The notes under the pieces: model-generated | The model's input: only the letters and a program-made list of their open reading frames with translations | Database searches by the model: none | Told to the model about the DNA's origin: nothing | Shown here: positions 50,078 to 59,026 of the stretch, in pieces | Layout: each line of letters starts with the position of its first letter | How positions within the stretch are numbered: position 1 is the first letter of the stretch | DNA from: JBBQNR01 sp963774075 | Lineage (GTDB): Bacteria; Actinomycetota; Thermoleophilia; Solirubrobacterales; JBBDJG01 | Length of the DNA: 64,000 bases | Reading direction: 5' to 3' | Assembly: GCA_963774075.1 (NCBI GenBank) | Contig: CAVZDP010000003.1 | Location: 248,001-312,000 of the forward strand | Position numbers and translations under genes: made by a program

Positions 50078-51715
50078 CTAGGAGTAGATCGTCCCGGCGC
50101 CCTGATCGCTTATCGGGCCGGAGCGGTTCCCAGCGAAGTTGTTGCCGGTCACGACGGTGCGGCGACAGAGCGAGCTTCCGATCCTCAGGCCGTACGCCTG
50201 CGTCTTGGTGCTCTGGTCGTCGGTCGCCGTGTTGCCGGATACCAGGTTGTCGTCGCAGGAGATGGAGTCGGCGCTCGAGATCCGGATGCCGTCCCTTCCC
50301 GATGTGACGTTCGCGCTGTTCCGGATCGTGTTGCCGACGATCTGGCTCCGATCGGCGCTGTTGATGTTCACCCCGTCGATTCCGGAGTTGACGATCGTGT
50401 TACCGGTCAGGATGTTGCCGTCCGCCTGCTTGTGCGGCTGGCCGGCGCTGCTGGAGCCCTTGGTGGCCTGGATGCCGTGGCCGGAGACGTCCGTGATCGT
50501 GCATCCCTCGACGCGGTTGTCGGTCGAGGCCAGGAACTCGATCCCGTCGCTCGGTATGCCCGTGATGACGCAGTCGCGGATCACGTTCCGTGCGGCGCTA
50601 CGTGGAGTGCTGCCGTCGAGATCCTTGCCGTCGAACACGATCCCCCGTCCGCGCGACCCGGTGATCTTGACACGCTCGATCAGATTGTCCGATCCGCCGT
50701 CGAAGTCGATCACGTCGCTCGTCGAGCGGAACGGGCCACCAGCATGGAGCGTCATGTCGCGGATCACCAGATTGGACGAGCGGCTCATGTCGAACGGCTC
50801 GGTGTCGGTCGAAGCGCTCGAGTTGTTCTGCAGCACCGTGACGTCCCGCCCCTGACCCACGTACCTGACGTTGACGATGTCGCTCATGTCGAACCGGTCC
50901 GACCCGAAGTCGAAGACGCCCGCGCTGAACGTGATCGTCCCCCCGCCGCGGCCGTTCAGGTCAAGCGTCGCCCTCTCGACGGCGCTCTTGAGGGTGCCGG
51001 TGTAAGTCCCCCCGGAGCCCGAGGGAGCCGCCCGATAGCTGTTCCCCTCGCGCGTCACCAGGTAGTCCGTCCCGGAAGGCGGAGGAGGTGGCGGGGGCGG
51101 AGGTGGCGGGGGCGGAGGTGGCGGGGGCGGGGGCGGGGGCTCGCTTCCGCCTCCGAAGGCCTCGAGCAGCGGCTTGTTGGCCCCCTCGCGGCTCGCGTAG
51201 CGCGTGGCGGTCCCGCTGGTGGTGGTCAAAGCCAGGCTGACGAGGCCGTCACCCGTGACGGCCGAGGAGATGTCGGCGCTGTACCAGTTGCCGCCCGTCA
51301 GCGGCCCGGCAGAAGCGATCACCGGCCCGAGGGTGGGCGCATTGTTGTACGTGAGGCCGGTCTCGGACCAGGTGTCCGCACCGGTGCCCGTGGCCTTCCG
51401 AACTTGAAAGCCGACGCTGTTGCTGGTCTCGGCAAAGACGCTCAGCCTCGCCGAGCTCGTGGCCCCAACTCCCTGCACGTTGAAGCGAAGGTAGGAGGTC
51501 ACGGCCGGCGATCCGTCGACCTTCAGCGATGGCTTCGTGCCGAAGTTGCTGGTGGGCGTGGTCGAGTCGACGTGCGAGTCCGCGACCGGGTTGAATATCG
51601 CCGCCTCGGCGCGCGTGGACATTCCCAGCGCCAGGCACAGTGCCATAACCGCGAACAGAACACCTTCGAGCGTCCGCCTGCGCGGTCGCGAATCCCCCTG
51701 CATCCCTGCGAGCAT
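50078..51715 (-). CDS. Secreted CBM96 (DNRLRE)-parallel beta-helix protein, second copy
   Basis: Exported paralogue of the 47.3 kb gene, about 545 residues. Hydrophobic signal segment GVLFAVMALCLALGM; CBM96/DNRLRE domain (FNPVADSHVDS, SYLRFNVQG, SREGANKP); a run of 21 prolines; then the same parallel beta-helix with rungs such as GRGIVFDGKDLDGS. The start at 51715 follows AAGGGGGG; ATG 51736 and 51703 are alternatives. Its promoter copies that of the 47.3 kb gene. It likely binds or processes extracellular polysaccharide. Confidence 0.85.
   Translation of the reverse strand: MLAGMQGDSRPRRRTLEGVLFAVMALCLALGMSTRAEAAIFNPVADSHVDSTTPTSNFGTKPSLKVDGSPAVTSYLRFNVQGVGATSSARLSVFAETSNSVGFQVRKATGTGADTWSETGLTYNNAPTLGPVIASAGPLTGGNWYSADISSAVTGDGLVSLALTTTSGTATRYASREGANKPLLEAFGGGSEPPPPPPPPPPPPPPPPPPPPPSGTDYLVTREGNSYRAAPSGSGGTYTGTLKSAVERATLDLNGRGGGTITFSAGVFDFGSDRFDMSDIVNVRYVGQGRDVTVLQNNSSASTDTEPFDMSRSSNLVIRDMTLHAGGPFRSTSDVIDFDGGSDNLIERVKITGSRGRGIVFDGKDLDGSTPRSAARNVIRDCVITGIPSDGIEFLASTDNRVEGCTITDVSGHGIQATKGSSSAGQPHKQADGNILTGNTIVNSGIDGVNINSADRSQIVGNTIRNSANVTSGRDGIRISSADSISCDDNLVSGNTATDDQSTKTQAYGLRIGSSLCRRTVVTGNNFAGNRSGPISDQGAGTIYS
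51077..51139 (-). repeat. Poly-proline tandem repeat
   Basis: 63 bases encoding 21 consecutive prolines, containing three copies of a 15-base G/C-rich unit. It joins the CBM96 and beta-helix domains and is prone to length change by slippage. Confidence 0.85.
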
Positions 51716-51789
51716 TCTTGCCCCCCCTTGTGCCATTCCTTGGCCAGCGTCGAGAGATGACGCCGGATCGGCTCCCTGCCGTTGCGCAG

Positions 51790-51819
51790 ATGGTACCCGG
51801 ACGGTGACTCGCGAGTCAA
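51790..51819 (-). promoter_or_regulatory. Promoter with palindromic -35 region for second beta-helix gene
   Basis: Minus strand: TTGACT (51819-51814), 18 bases, TACCAT (51795-51790). The -35 box is half of TTGACT-cgcg-AGTCAC, containing a perfect 14-base palindrome (51805-51818). The layout matches 47178-47207. Confidence 0.65.
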
Positions 51820-51827
51820 GGGGGTGC

Positions 51828-51853
51828 CTCGAGCGCCGTCAGGGGCGCTCGAG
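51828..51853 (-). terminator. Terminator-like hairpin after phosphatase gene
   Basis: Perfect 10-bp inverted repeat CTCGAGCGCC with a six-base loop, 14 bases past the phosphatase stop on the minus strand, before the second beta-helix promoter. Confidence 0.6.
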
Positions 51854-51866
51854 CCGATGCTCAGTC

Positions 51867-54800
51867 CTAGCTTGGTAGGACCGTCGTGCCCTCGTCGGCC
51901 GCGTTGTTCGCGTCATCGGGGTCGTGCTCGCTCACGGAGATCGACGCCGAGTTCGTGATGTCGCCGGCGCCGTTGGGGAGCACGACGATCTGCACGGTGG
52001 CCGAAGAGGACGCGGCGAGCGTTCCGAGGTCGCAGGTGACGATGCCCGACGATTCGGAGCACGAACCCTGCGAAGAAGTGGCCGAGAGGAACGTGACTCC
52101 GGCCGGCAGGTCGTCGGTGAGCGTCACGGAGGTTGCCTCCGAGGGCCCGGCGTTGGCGACGTCGAGCGTGTAGGTCAGCTCCGCACCCGTGACCACGGGG
52201 TCGGGCGAGTCGGCCTGCGCCAGCGAGAGATCGGCGACCGGCTCCACCGTGGTGGTGTCGGACGCCGAGTTGTCGGCGAGCTCGGGATCGTCCTCGGTGG
52301 CCGACACCGAGGCCGAGTTCGTCAGCTCGCCGGCGCTCTGAGGCAACACGACGATCTGGACGGCGGCCGCGGAAGAGCTCGCCAGGGTCCCGAGGTCGCA
52401 CGTGACCGTGCCAGAGGCCTCGTCGCAGCTCCCCTGCGACGGCGTGGCGGAGAGGTAGGTGACCCCGGCCGGCAGCTCGTCGATGAGCGTGACCACGGTG
52501 GCGTCGGAGGGCCCGGCGTTGGCGACGTCGAGCGTGTAGGTCAGCTCGCCGCCGACTCGGACCGGATCTGGGGCGTCGGTCGTCGTCAACGTGAGCGCGG
52601 CGATCGGGTCGGCGGCGGCCTGGACCGTGGTCGACTCGGAGGCGGAGTTGTTGGCGGTGACGGGATCGTGCTCACCGGCTGAGAGGGAGGCCGAGTTCGT
52701 GATCTCGCCCACATCCTGAGGCTCAACGACGATCTCGACGGTGGCGGACAAGGACGCGGCGAGCGCTCCCAGGTCGCAGGTCACCACTGCCGAAGCCTCG
52801 GAGCAGCTTCCTTGCGACGGGGTCGCCGAGACGTACGTGACCGAGGAGGGCAGCTCGTCCGTCAGCGTGACGGAGTCGGCGTCCGAGGGCCCTGCGTTCG
52901 CCACCTCGAGCGTGTAGGTCAGGTTGGAGCCCGCGGCCACCGGGTCCGGGCCGTCGAGCATGCTCAAGCCAAGATCGGCGACCGGGTCGACCGTCGTCGT
53001 CTGGGAGGCCGCGTTGTCGCCCGGGTTGGAGTCGTGCTCGTTCGCCGACACGGATGCCGTGTTGGTGATCTCGCCCGCGCCCTCGGGCTGCACCACTATC
53101 TGGACGCTGGCGGAGGACGATTCGTTCAGCGCGCCGAGGTCGCACGTCACCGTGCCCGAGCTCTCCGAGCAGCTTCCCTGCGTCGGGGTGGCCGAGACAA
53201 ACGTGGCGCCGCCCGGCAGCTGATCCGTAAGCGTCACCGAAGTCGCGTCAGAGGGCCCGGCGTTGGAGACGTCGAGCGTGTAGGTGAGATCGGAGCCCTC
53301 GTGCACGGGGTCCTCGGAGTCGGACATCGCCAGGCTTAGGCCCGCGACCGGATCGACCGTGGTGGCAAGCGAGACGACGTTGTTCGCAGCGTCGGGATCG
53401 AGCTCCACCGCGGACACGGAAGCTGTGTTGATCGCCTGCCCCGCGGCCTGCGGCCGCACGACGATCTCCACCGAGGTTGACGCCGAGACCGCGAGAGCGC
53501 CGAGCTGACAGCTGACTGCGCCGGCGGCCTGCGAGCAGCTTCCCTGCGTCGGGGTGGCCGAGAGGTATGTGGCGCCCTCCGGCAGGACGTTCGTGAGCGT
53601 CACACCGCTTGCATCCGAGGGCCCGGCGTTGGAGACGTCGAGCGTGTAGGTGAGATCGGAGCCGGCCGCCACGGGGGCGGGCGAGCTCGTGCTGGCGACC
53701 GACAGGTCGGCGGCAGGCTGGACCGTGGTCATCTCGGAATCGGAGTTGTCGGCCGTGTTCGGGTCCTGCTCCGCGGACGAGACCGAGGCGGTGTTGGTGA
53801 TCTCACCGGTTGCGAGCGGCACGACTTCGATCTCGACCGAGGCCGAAGCAGAGCTTGCGAGCGTTCCGAGCTCACAGGTGACGGAGCCGAGGAGGTGCGT
53901 GCACGCGCCCTGGGATGGCGTCGCTGAAAGATAGGTGGCGCCCGCGGGCAACGCGTCTGTGACGGTCACCGAGCCGGCGCTCGATGGGCCGGCGTTCGCC
54001 ACGTCGAGCGTGTAGGTGAGGCTCGCGCCAGCCTCGACGGGGTCTGGCGAGTCGGAGCTGGTCAGCGAGAGATCGGCCGCCGGGCTGACCGTCGTGGTCT
54101 CGGAGGCCGAGTTGTCGGCGGGGTCCGAGTCGGGTTGGGCGGCACCGACGGAGGCGGCGTTGGTGATCTGGCCCGCACTCTGCGGTCGCACGACGACCTG
54201 TACCGCGGCCTGCGAGGAGACCGCGATGGTGCCCAGGTCGCAGGTGACCGTGCCGGCGGACTGGTTGCACGTGCCCTGCGAAGGCGATGCGGACACGAAC
54301 GTGGCGCCCGCGGGCAGGTCGTCGGTGAGCGTGACCGACGAGGCCCAGGACGGGCCGGCATTGGCCACGCCGAGCGTGTACGTGAGGTTCGAGCCGGCGA
54401 GCACCGGGTCGGGCGAATCGGACTGCGTGAGCGAGAGGTCGGACGGGATTGCGACGGTCGTGGCGGACGACGCGCTGTTGTCGGAGCCGTCGGGGTCGGT
54501 CTCGGCACTCGAGATCGACGCCGTGTTGGTCACCTGTCCCGTCGCCTGCGGGCGCACGACGACTTGAACCGAGGCCTGCGAGGAGGCGGCGATCGTACCG
54601 AGCTGGCACGTGAGCGTCGGCTGCTGGACGAACGAGATCTCGAGCTTGGGAGCGTTGGCGCCCGCCTCGCGGCTGGAGTAGCTCGTGGCGGTGGAGCTCG
54701 TGGAGGTCATCGCGACGCTCATGAGCGCGCCGGGCTGTGCGAGCGACGTGACGTTGAGCTCGGCCCAGGTCCCCGTGGTCACCGCCCCGGAGGAGGCTGT

Positions 54801-57800
54801 GACTGCTCCCGCGGCAGGGGCGTTGGAGTGCGTGATCGTCGTCTCGCCCCAGCCGTTGCTCGCCACCGAGCGCACGTCGAAGCCAGTCGGGTTCGCGCTG
54901 CCGGCGCGCATGCGCAGCTTCGCGTCCGCGATCTGGCCGCTGACGGCCGAGAGGTCGAAGCGCAGGAAGCTGCGCACGTCGGGCGAGGCGTCGGTACGAA
55001 GCTGGCTCGAGAGCCCATAGTTGGACCCCGCCGCCGCGGACTGAACGTAGGCATCGGCGACAGGCGTGAGTGTGATCGAGGAGCTCGGATTCGAGCTCGA
55101 GCACGTCCCCTGCGAGGGCGAGAACGAGCGCAGCTCGGCCCCCACCGGAAGCTCGTCGGTCAGAGTCACCGACGTCGCGTCCGAAGGACCCGCGTTGGCC
55201 ACGTCGAGCGTGTACGTGAGATCGGAGCCGACCGCGACGGGGTCGGGCGAGTCAGAGCTGGCGATCGACAGGTCCGCCGCCGCCTGGACCGTGGTCGTCT
55301 GCGAAGCGGTGCTGTTCGCGGCGTTCGGGTCCTGCTGGGCGCTCGAGACCGAGGCGGTATTGGTGATCTGGCCGGCGGTATGGGTCTGGACGACGAGGGC
55401 GATCGAGGCGGTCTGCGAGCTTCCGAGGGTGCCGAGATCGCACGTGACCATGCCGAGCAGATGCGTGCAGCTGCCCTGAGAGGGAGTGGCCGAGAGGTAG
55501 TCGACTCCTGCGGGCAGCTGGTCGGTGACGCTGATCGAGTCTGCGGCCGACGGACCGGCGTTCGCCACGCCGAGCGTGTACGTGAGGTTGGAGCCGGCGG
55601 TCACCGGGTCCGGCGAGTCGCTGTTTGTGATCGACAGATCGGCAGCCGGACTCACGGACGTGGTTTCCGCGGCGGAGTTGTTCGCGGAGTTCGGGTCGAG
55701 TCCCGCGGCGCTGACGGAAGCCGTGTTGGTGATCTGTCCCGTGCTCTGTGGCCTCACGACGATCTGCACGCTCGCTGACGCCGAGGTGCCCAGCGTGCCG
55801 AGGCCGCACGAGACCGTGCCGGAAGTTTGGCTGCACGTGCCCTGCGAGGGCGACGCCGATACGAACGTGACGCCCGCTGGGAGGTTGTCGGTGACGCTCA
55901 CCGAGCCCGCGCTCGATGGGCCGCCGTTCGCAACGCCGAGCGTGTATGTGAGGTCCGAGCCGGCAAGCACCGGGTCCGGAGAGTCGGTTTGGGTGAGCGA
56001 GACGTCGGCGGGGGTGGCGACGGTGGTCGTCGACGAGGCGCTGTTGTCGGAGCCGTCGGGATCGGTCTGAGCGGCGGCGACCGATGCCGTGTTTGTGACC
56101 TGTCCGGGGCTCTCCGGGCGCACGACGACCTGGACGGTGGCCGTCTGCAAGGCGGCGAGCGGGCCGAGCTGACAGGAGACGCCGGGCGAGCCCTGGACGA
56201 AGGTGAGCTCCAGCTTGGGGGCGTTGGCGCCCGCCTCTCGGCTCGAGTAGCTCGTGGCGGTGGAGCTCGTCGAGGTCATCGCGAGGCTCACGAGCTCGCC
56301 GGTCTGGGCGAGCGACGTGACGTCGAGCTCGGCCCAAGCCCCAACCGTGACCGCCCCCGAGGACGCCGCCACGCCTCCCGCTGCCGGCGCGTTCGCGTGG
56401 GTGATCGTGGTCTCGCCCCACGTGTCGCTGGCAACGGGGCGTACGTCGAAGCCGACCGAGTTGGCCGTGCTGGCGCGCACGCGGAGCCTCGCGGTCGCAA
56501 TCTGGCCGCTGACGGCCGAGAGGTCGTAGCGCAGGAAGCTCCGCACGTCGGGCGAGGCGTCGGTACGAAGCTGGCTCGAGAGCCCAGCGTTGGACCCCGC
56601 CGCCGCGGACTGAACGTAGGCATCGGCGACCGGAGTGAGCGTGAGCGGAGAGCTCGGCGGGCCACCGGAGCTCGAGCACGTCCCCTGAGAGGTTGTCGTC
56701 GAGCGTAGCTCCACGCCGTCCGGAAGCTCGTCGGTCAGAGTCACCGACGTCGCGTCCGAAGGACCCGCGTTGGCCACGTCGAGCGTGTACGTGAGGTCGG
56801 AGCCGACACCCACCGGATCGGGCGAGTCGGAGCTGGCGATCGAGAGGTCCGCCGTTGCCTGGACGGTCGTCGTCTGCGAGGCCGAGTTGTTGGCGGCGTT
56901 GGGATCCTGCTCGGCGGCGGAGACGGAGGCGGTGTTCGTGATCGTGCCGAAGCTCTGAGGCCGCACGACGATCTGAACTGTCGACGTGGCGGACGCGGCC
57001 TGGGCGCCGAGCTCGCACGTCACGGTCCCCGTGGCCTCCGAGCAGTTCCCCTGCGAGGGCGTGGCGGACACGAACGTGGTGCCGGCCGGAAGCTGATCCG
57101 TGAGCGTGACGGAAGTTGCCTGAGAAGGACCGGCGTTGCCCACGCTCAGCGTGTAGTTGAGGTCGGCGCCCACGCTGACCGGGTCCGGAGAGTCCGACGT
57201 CGTGAGCGTCAGGTCGGCGGCGGGCTGGACCGTCGTCGTCTGCGTAGCTGAGTTGTCACCCGTGTCGGGATCGGTCTCCGCCGCGTTCACGAAAGCTGTG
57301 TTGGTGACCTGGCCCGCGCTCTGGGGCCTCACGACGATCTGCACGGTCGCCGACGCCGAGCTGCCAAGCGTGCCCAGGCTGCAAGTGACCGTGCCCGAGG
57401 AGTGGCTGCACGTGCCCTGCGATGGCGAGGCCGACACGAAGGTGGCGCCGGCCGGCAGCTCGTCGGTGAGGGTCGCCCCGTTCGCTCCAGCGGGGCCCGA
57501 GTTCGCGACCTGGAGCGTGTAGGTGAGCTCGGAGCCGGCGCTCACCGGGTCCGGTGAGTCGGACTGCGTCACGTCGAGGTCAGCTTCCAAAGTGCTGCCG
57601 GTGTAGGTCACAGGGTCGAAGGGGTTTCCTTGGGAGTCGTGCGGCGTCACCGTCACGGAGCTGCCGTTCACGGTGACGAGCAGGTAGTGATGGACCTGCG
57701 CGGGCGAGCTAGGCAGAGGGGCAGCGCCGCAGCTGCTTCCTCCTGAGGAGTTGGACCACCCGAGGCCATATGCGTTGCTGGGGCTGCAGCCGTAACCACC

Positions 57801-59009
57801 GATCGGCTGGAGATGTGCGCCGCCGCCGCCGGTCAGGTAGCTGACGAGACCGAGCGGCGAAGCGAGGTTGCGCTGATACGTGTGAGCGTGGCCGCTGAAG
57901 GAGAGCTTGACTCCGTTGCTGGCGAGCAGCCCCTCGAGGCTGTTCGCTCCCTGCAGGAAGGGGTCCGAGGTCTCGTCCGGGTTGTCCGAGTACATCGGGT
58001 AGTGCACGAACGCGAACTTGTGCGCCCGCGGATGGCTGGCGAGATCGTCTTCGAGCCACTCACGCTGGGGGGTTCCGGGCGCCCAGTGGTAGTCGTAGTC
58101 GTTCTGGTACTCGCTGACGGACCCGGTGTTGCTGCTCGACCACGCGCCTTCGAGCACGTAGAAGCGAGCGTTGCCGGCGTCGAACGCGTACCAGGCGCTC
58201 GGGTAGTTGGCGGAGTTGGTGCCGTTCAGGCAGCAGTAGCTCTCGGTCTGGTAGCGCCCGCCCGAAGTCGCCACGGCGGTGTCCTGCGGGAAGTTGACGA
58301 GCTGGACGTTGTTGGAGTGCCCGTGGTTGCCCATCGCCGGGAAGATCGGTATCTGGGCCCCCGGCGCCTTCCAGAAGCTTGGCCCGAACACGGCGCTGAC
58401 GTTGGGACCGCTCTGGACGAGGTCGCCGTAGTTCGTTTGGCTTCCCGATCCGTACGCGTTGTCTCCGGTAGTGACCGCGAAGCGCGCGCCGCTCTGCGCG
58501 ATCCTGGACATCACGTTGGCCTGGTCGGGGTTGCTTCCGTCAGCGTTGAGCACCTCCCCCCAGTCGCCGAACACGGCGAAGCTGTACGGCGCCGAGGAGC
58601 CGCTCGCGACCTGGGTGCGCGAGCGTGGAGAGGCGTCCGTGCCCAGAAGGTCGACCGGGGACGAGCTGCCGAGGTAGACCCGGTAGCAGTACTCGGTGTT
58701 CGGCTCGAGCGTCAGCTTCGCTTTCCACTGGTACTGGAGCACGCCGTTGACGCTGATCGAGGTACGCGTTGCGGGCGCGGTGTTGGCGGTGCAGGACTCG
58801 CTGCCGTACCGGCCCCACTTGACGTGGCCCGCGGTCGCGGAGCGGTCCGTGGCCCAGTTGACGATCACCGAAGAGCCGACCAGGTCGGTCAGATACGGGT
58901 AGCGCTTGAGCTGCGGTGTGTAGGCGCCCGCTGCCGGAGCGGCCATGGCGACAAGGGCGACGGCCAGGGCCGCAAACGTCGCGGCGACCAGTGCAAATCG
59001 CCTGGTCAT
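51867..59009 (-). CDS. Secreted purple acid phosphatase with 13 DUF11 repeats and two nested CBM96 domains
   Basis: Exported protein of about 2380 residues. Signal peptide MTRRFALVAATFAALAVALV to AGA; an FN3-like domain (about 31-135); a purple-acid-phosphatase metallophosphoesterase domain with D149 (GDWG), GDNAY (182-186), GNH (227-229), H336 and GHAH (373-376), all metal ligands present. Then 13 DUF11 repeats of about 120 residues (DSPDPV...LTYTL...GPS...VTCDLG...TNTASV...TTTV). In repeats 3 and 6 a CBM96/DNRLRE domain is inserted in the same loop. The ATG at 59009 follows GAAAGG; ATG 59030 overlaps the previous stop (ATGA). It probably releases phosphate at the cell surface. Confidence 0.9.
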   Translation of the reverse strand: MTRRFALVAATFAALAVALVAMAAPAAGAYTPQLKRYPYLTDLVGSSVIVNWATDRSATAGHVKWGRYGSESCTANTAPATRTSISVNGVLQYQWKAKLTLEPNTEYCYRVYLGSSSPVDLLGTDASPRSRTQVASGSSAPYSFAVFGDWGEVLNADGSNPDQANVMSRIAQSGARFAVTTGDNAYGSGSQTNYGDLVQSGPNVSAVFGPSFWKAPGAQIPIFPAMGNHGHSNNVQLVNFPQDTAVATSGGRYQTESYCCLNGTNSANYPSAWYAFDAGNARFYVLEGAWSSSNTGSVSEYQNDYDYHWAPGTPQREWLEDDLASHPRAHKFAFVHYPMYSDNPDETSDPFLQGANSLEGLLASNGVKLSFSGHAHTYQRNLASPLGLVSYLTGGGGAHLQPIGGYGCSPSNAYGLGWSNSSGGSSCGAAPLPSSPAQVHHYLLVTVNGSSVTVTPHDSQGNPFDPVTYTGSTLEADLDVTQSDSPDPVSAGSELTYTLQVANSGPAGANGATLTDELPAGATFVSASPSQGTCSHSSGTVTCSLGTLGSSASATVQIVVRPQSAGQVTNTAFVNAAETDPDTGDNSATQTTTVQPAADLTLTTSDSPDPVSVGADLNYTLSVGNAGPSQATSVTLTDQLPAGTTFVSATPSQGNCSEATGTVTCELGAQAASATSTVQIVVRPQSFGTITNTASVSAAEQDPNAANNSASQTTTVQATADLSIASSDSPDPVGVGSDLTYTLDVANAGPSDATSVTLTDELPDGVELRSTTTSQGTCSSSGGPPSSPLTLTPVADAYVQSAAAGSNAGLSSQLRTDASPDVRSFLRYDLSAVSGQIATARLRVRASTANSVGFDVRPVASDTWGETTITHANAPAAGGVAASSGAVTVGAWAELDVTSLAQTGELVSLAMTSTSSTATSYSSREAGANAPKLELTFVQGSPGVSCQLGPLAALQTATVQVVVRPESPGQVTNTASVAAAQTDPDGSDNSASSTTTVATPADVSLTQTDSPDPVLAGSDLTYTLGVANGGPSSAGSVSVTDNLPAGVTFVSASPSQGTCSQTSGTVSCGLGTLGTSASASVQIVVRPQSTGQITNTASVSAAGLDPNSANNSAAETTSVSPAADLSITNSDSPDPVTAGSNLTYTLGVANAGPSAADSISVTDQLPAGVDYLSATPSQGSCTHLLGMVTCDLGTLGSSQTASIALVVQTHTAGQITNTASVSSAQQDPNAANSTASQTTTVQAAADLSIASSDSPDPVAVGSDLTYTLDVANAGPSDATSVTLTDELPVGAELRSFSPSQGTCSSSNPSSSITLTPVADAYVQSAAAGSNYGLSSQLRTDASPDVRSFLRFDLSAVSGQIADAKLRMRAGSANPTGFDVRSVASNGWGETTITHSNAPAAGAVTASSGAVTTGTWAELNVTSLAQPGALMSVAMTSTSSTATSYSSREAGANAPKLEISFVQQPTLTCQLGTIAASSQASVQVVVRPQATGQVTNTASISSAETDPDGSDNSASSATTVAIPSDLSLTQSDSPDPVLAGSNLTYTLGVANAGPSWASSVTLTDDLPAGATFVSASPSQGTCNQSAGTVTCDLGTIAVSSQAAVQVVVRPQSAGQITNAASVGAAQPDSDPADNSASETTTVSPAADLSLTSSDSPDPVEAGASLTYTLDVANAGPSSAGSVTVTDALPAGATYLSATPSQGACTHLLGSVTCELGTLASSASASVEIEVVPLATGEITNTASVSSAEQDPNTADNSDSEMTTVQPAADLSVASTSSPAPVAAGSDLTYTLDVSNAGPSDASGVTLTNVLPEGATYLSATPTQGSCSQAAGAVSCQLGALAVSASTSVEIVVRPQAAGQAINTASVSAVELDPDAANNVVSLATTVDPVAGLSLAMSDSEDPVHEGSDLTYTLDVSNAGPSDATSVTLTDQLPGGATFVSATPTQGSCSESSGTVTCDLGALNESSSASVQIVVQPEGAGEITNTASVSANEHDSNPGDNAASQTTTVDPVADLGLSMLDGPDPVAAGSNLTYTLEVANAGPSDADSVTLTDELPSSVTYVSATPSQGSCSEASAVVTCDLGALAASLSATVEIVVEPQDVGEITNSASLSAGEHDPVTANNSASESTTVQAAADPIAALTLTTTDAPDPVRVGGELTYTLDVANAGPSDATVVTLIDELPAGVTYLSATPSQGSCDEASGTVTCDLGTLASSSAAAVQIVVLPQSAGELTNSASVSATEDDPELADNSASDTTTVEPVADLSLAQADSPDPVVTGAELTYTLDVANAGPSEATSVTLTDDLPAGVTFLSATSSQGSCSESSGIVTCDLGTLAASSSATVQIVVLPNGAGDITNSASISVSEHDPDDANNAADEGTTVLPS

Positions 59010-59026
59010 CCAGTGCCTTTCGAGGC

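Noticed and set aside
51590..51615. Possible fifth copy of the hairpin repeat (GAATATCG followed by CCGCC)
   Set aside because: It lacks the paired GAA-loop stem and lies in conserved CBM96 coding sequence.
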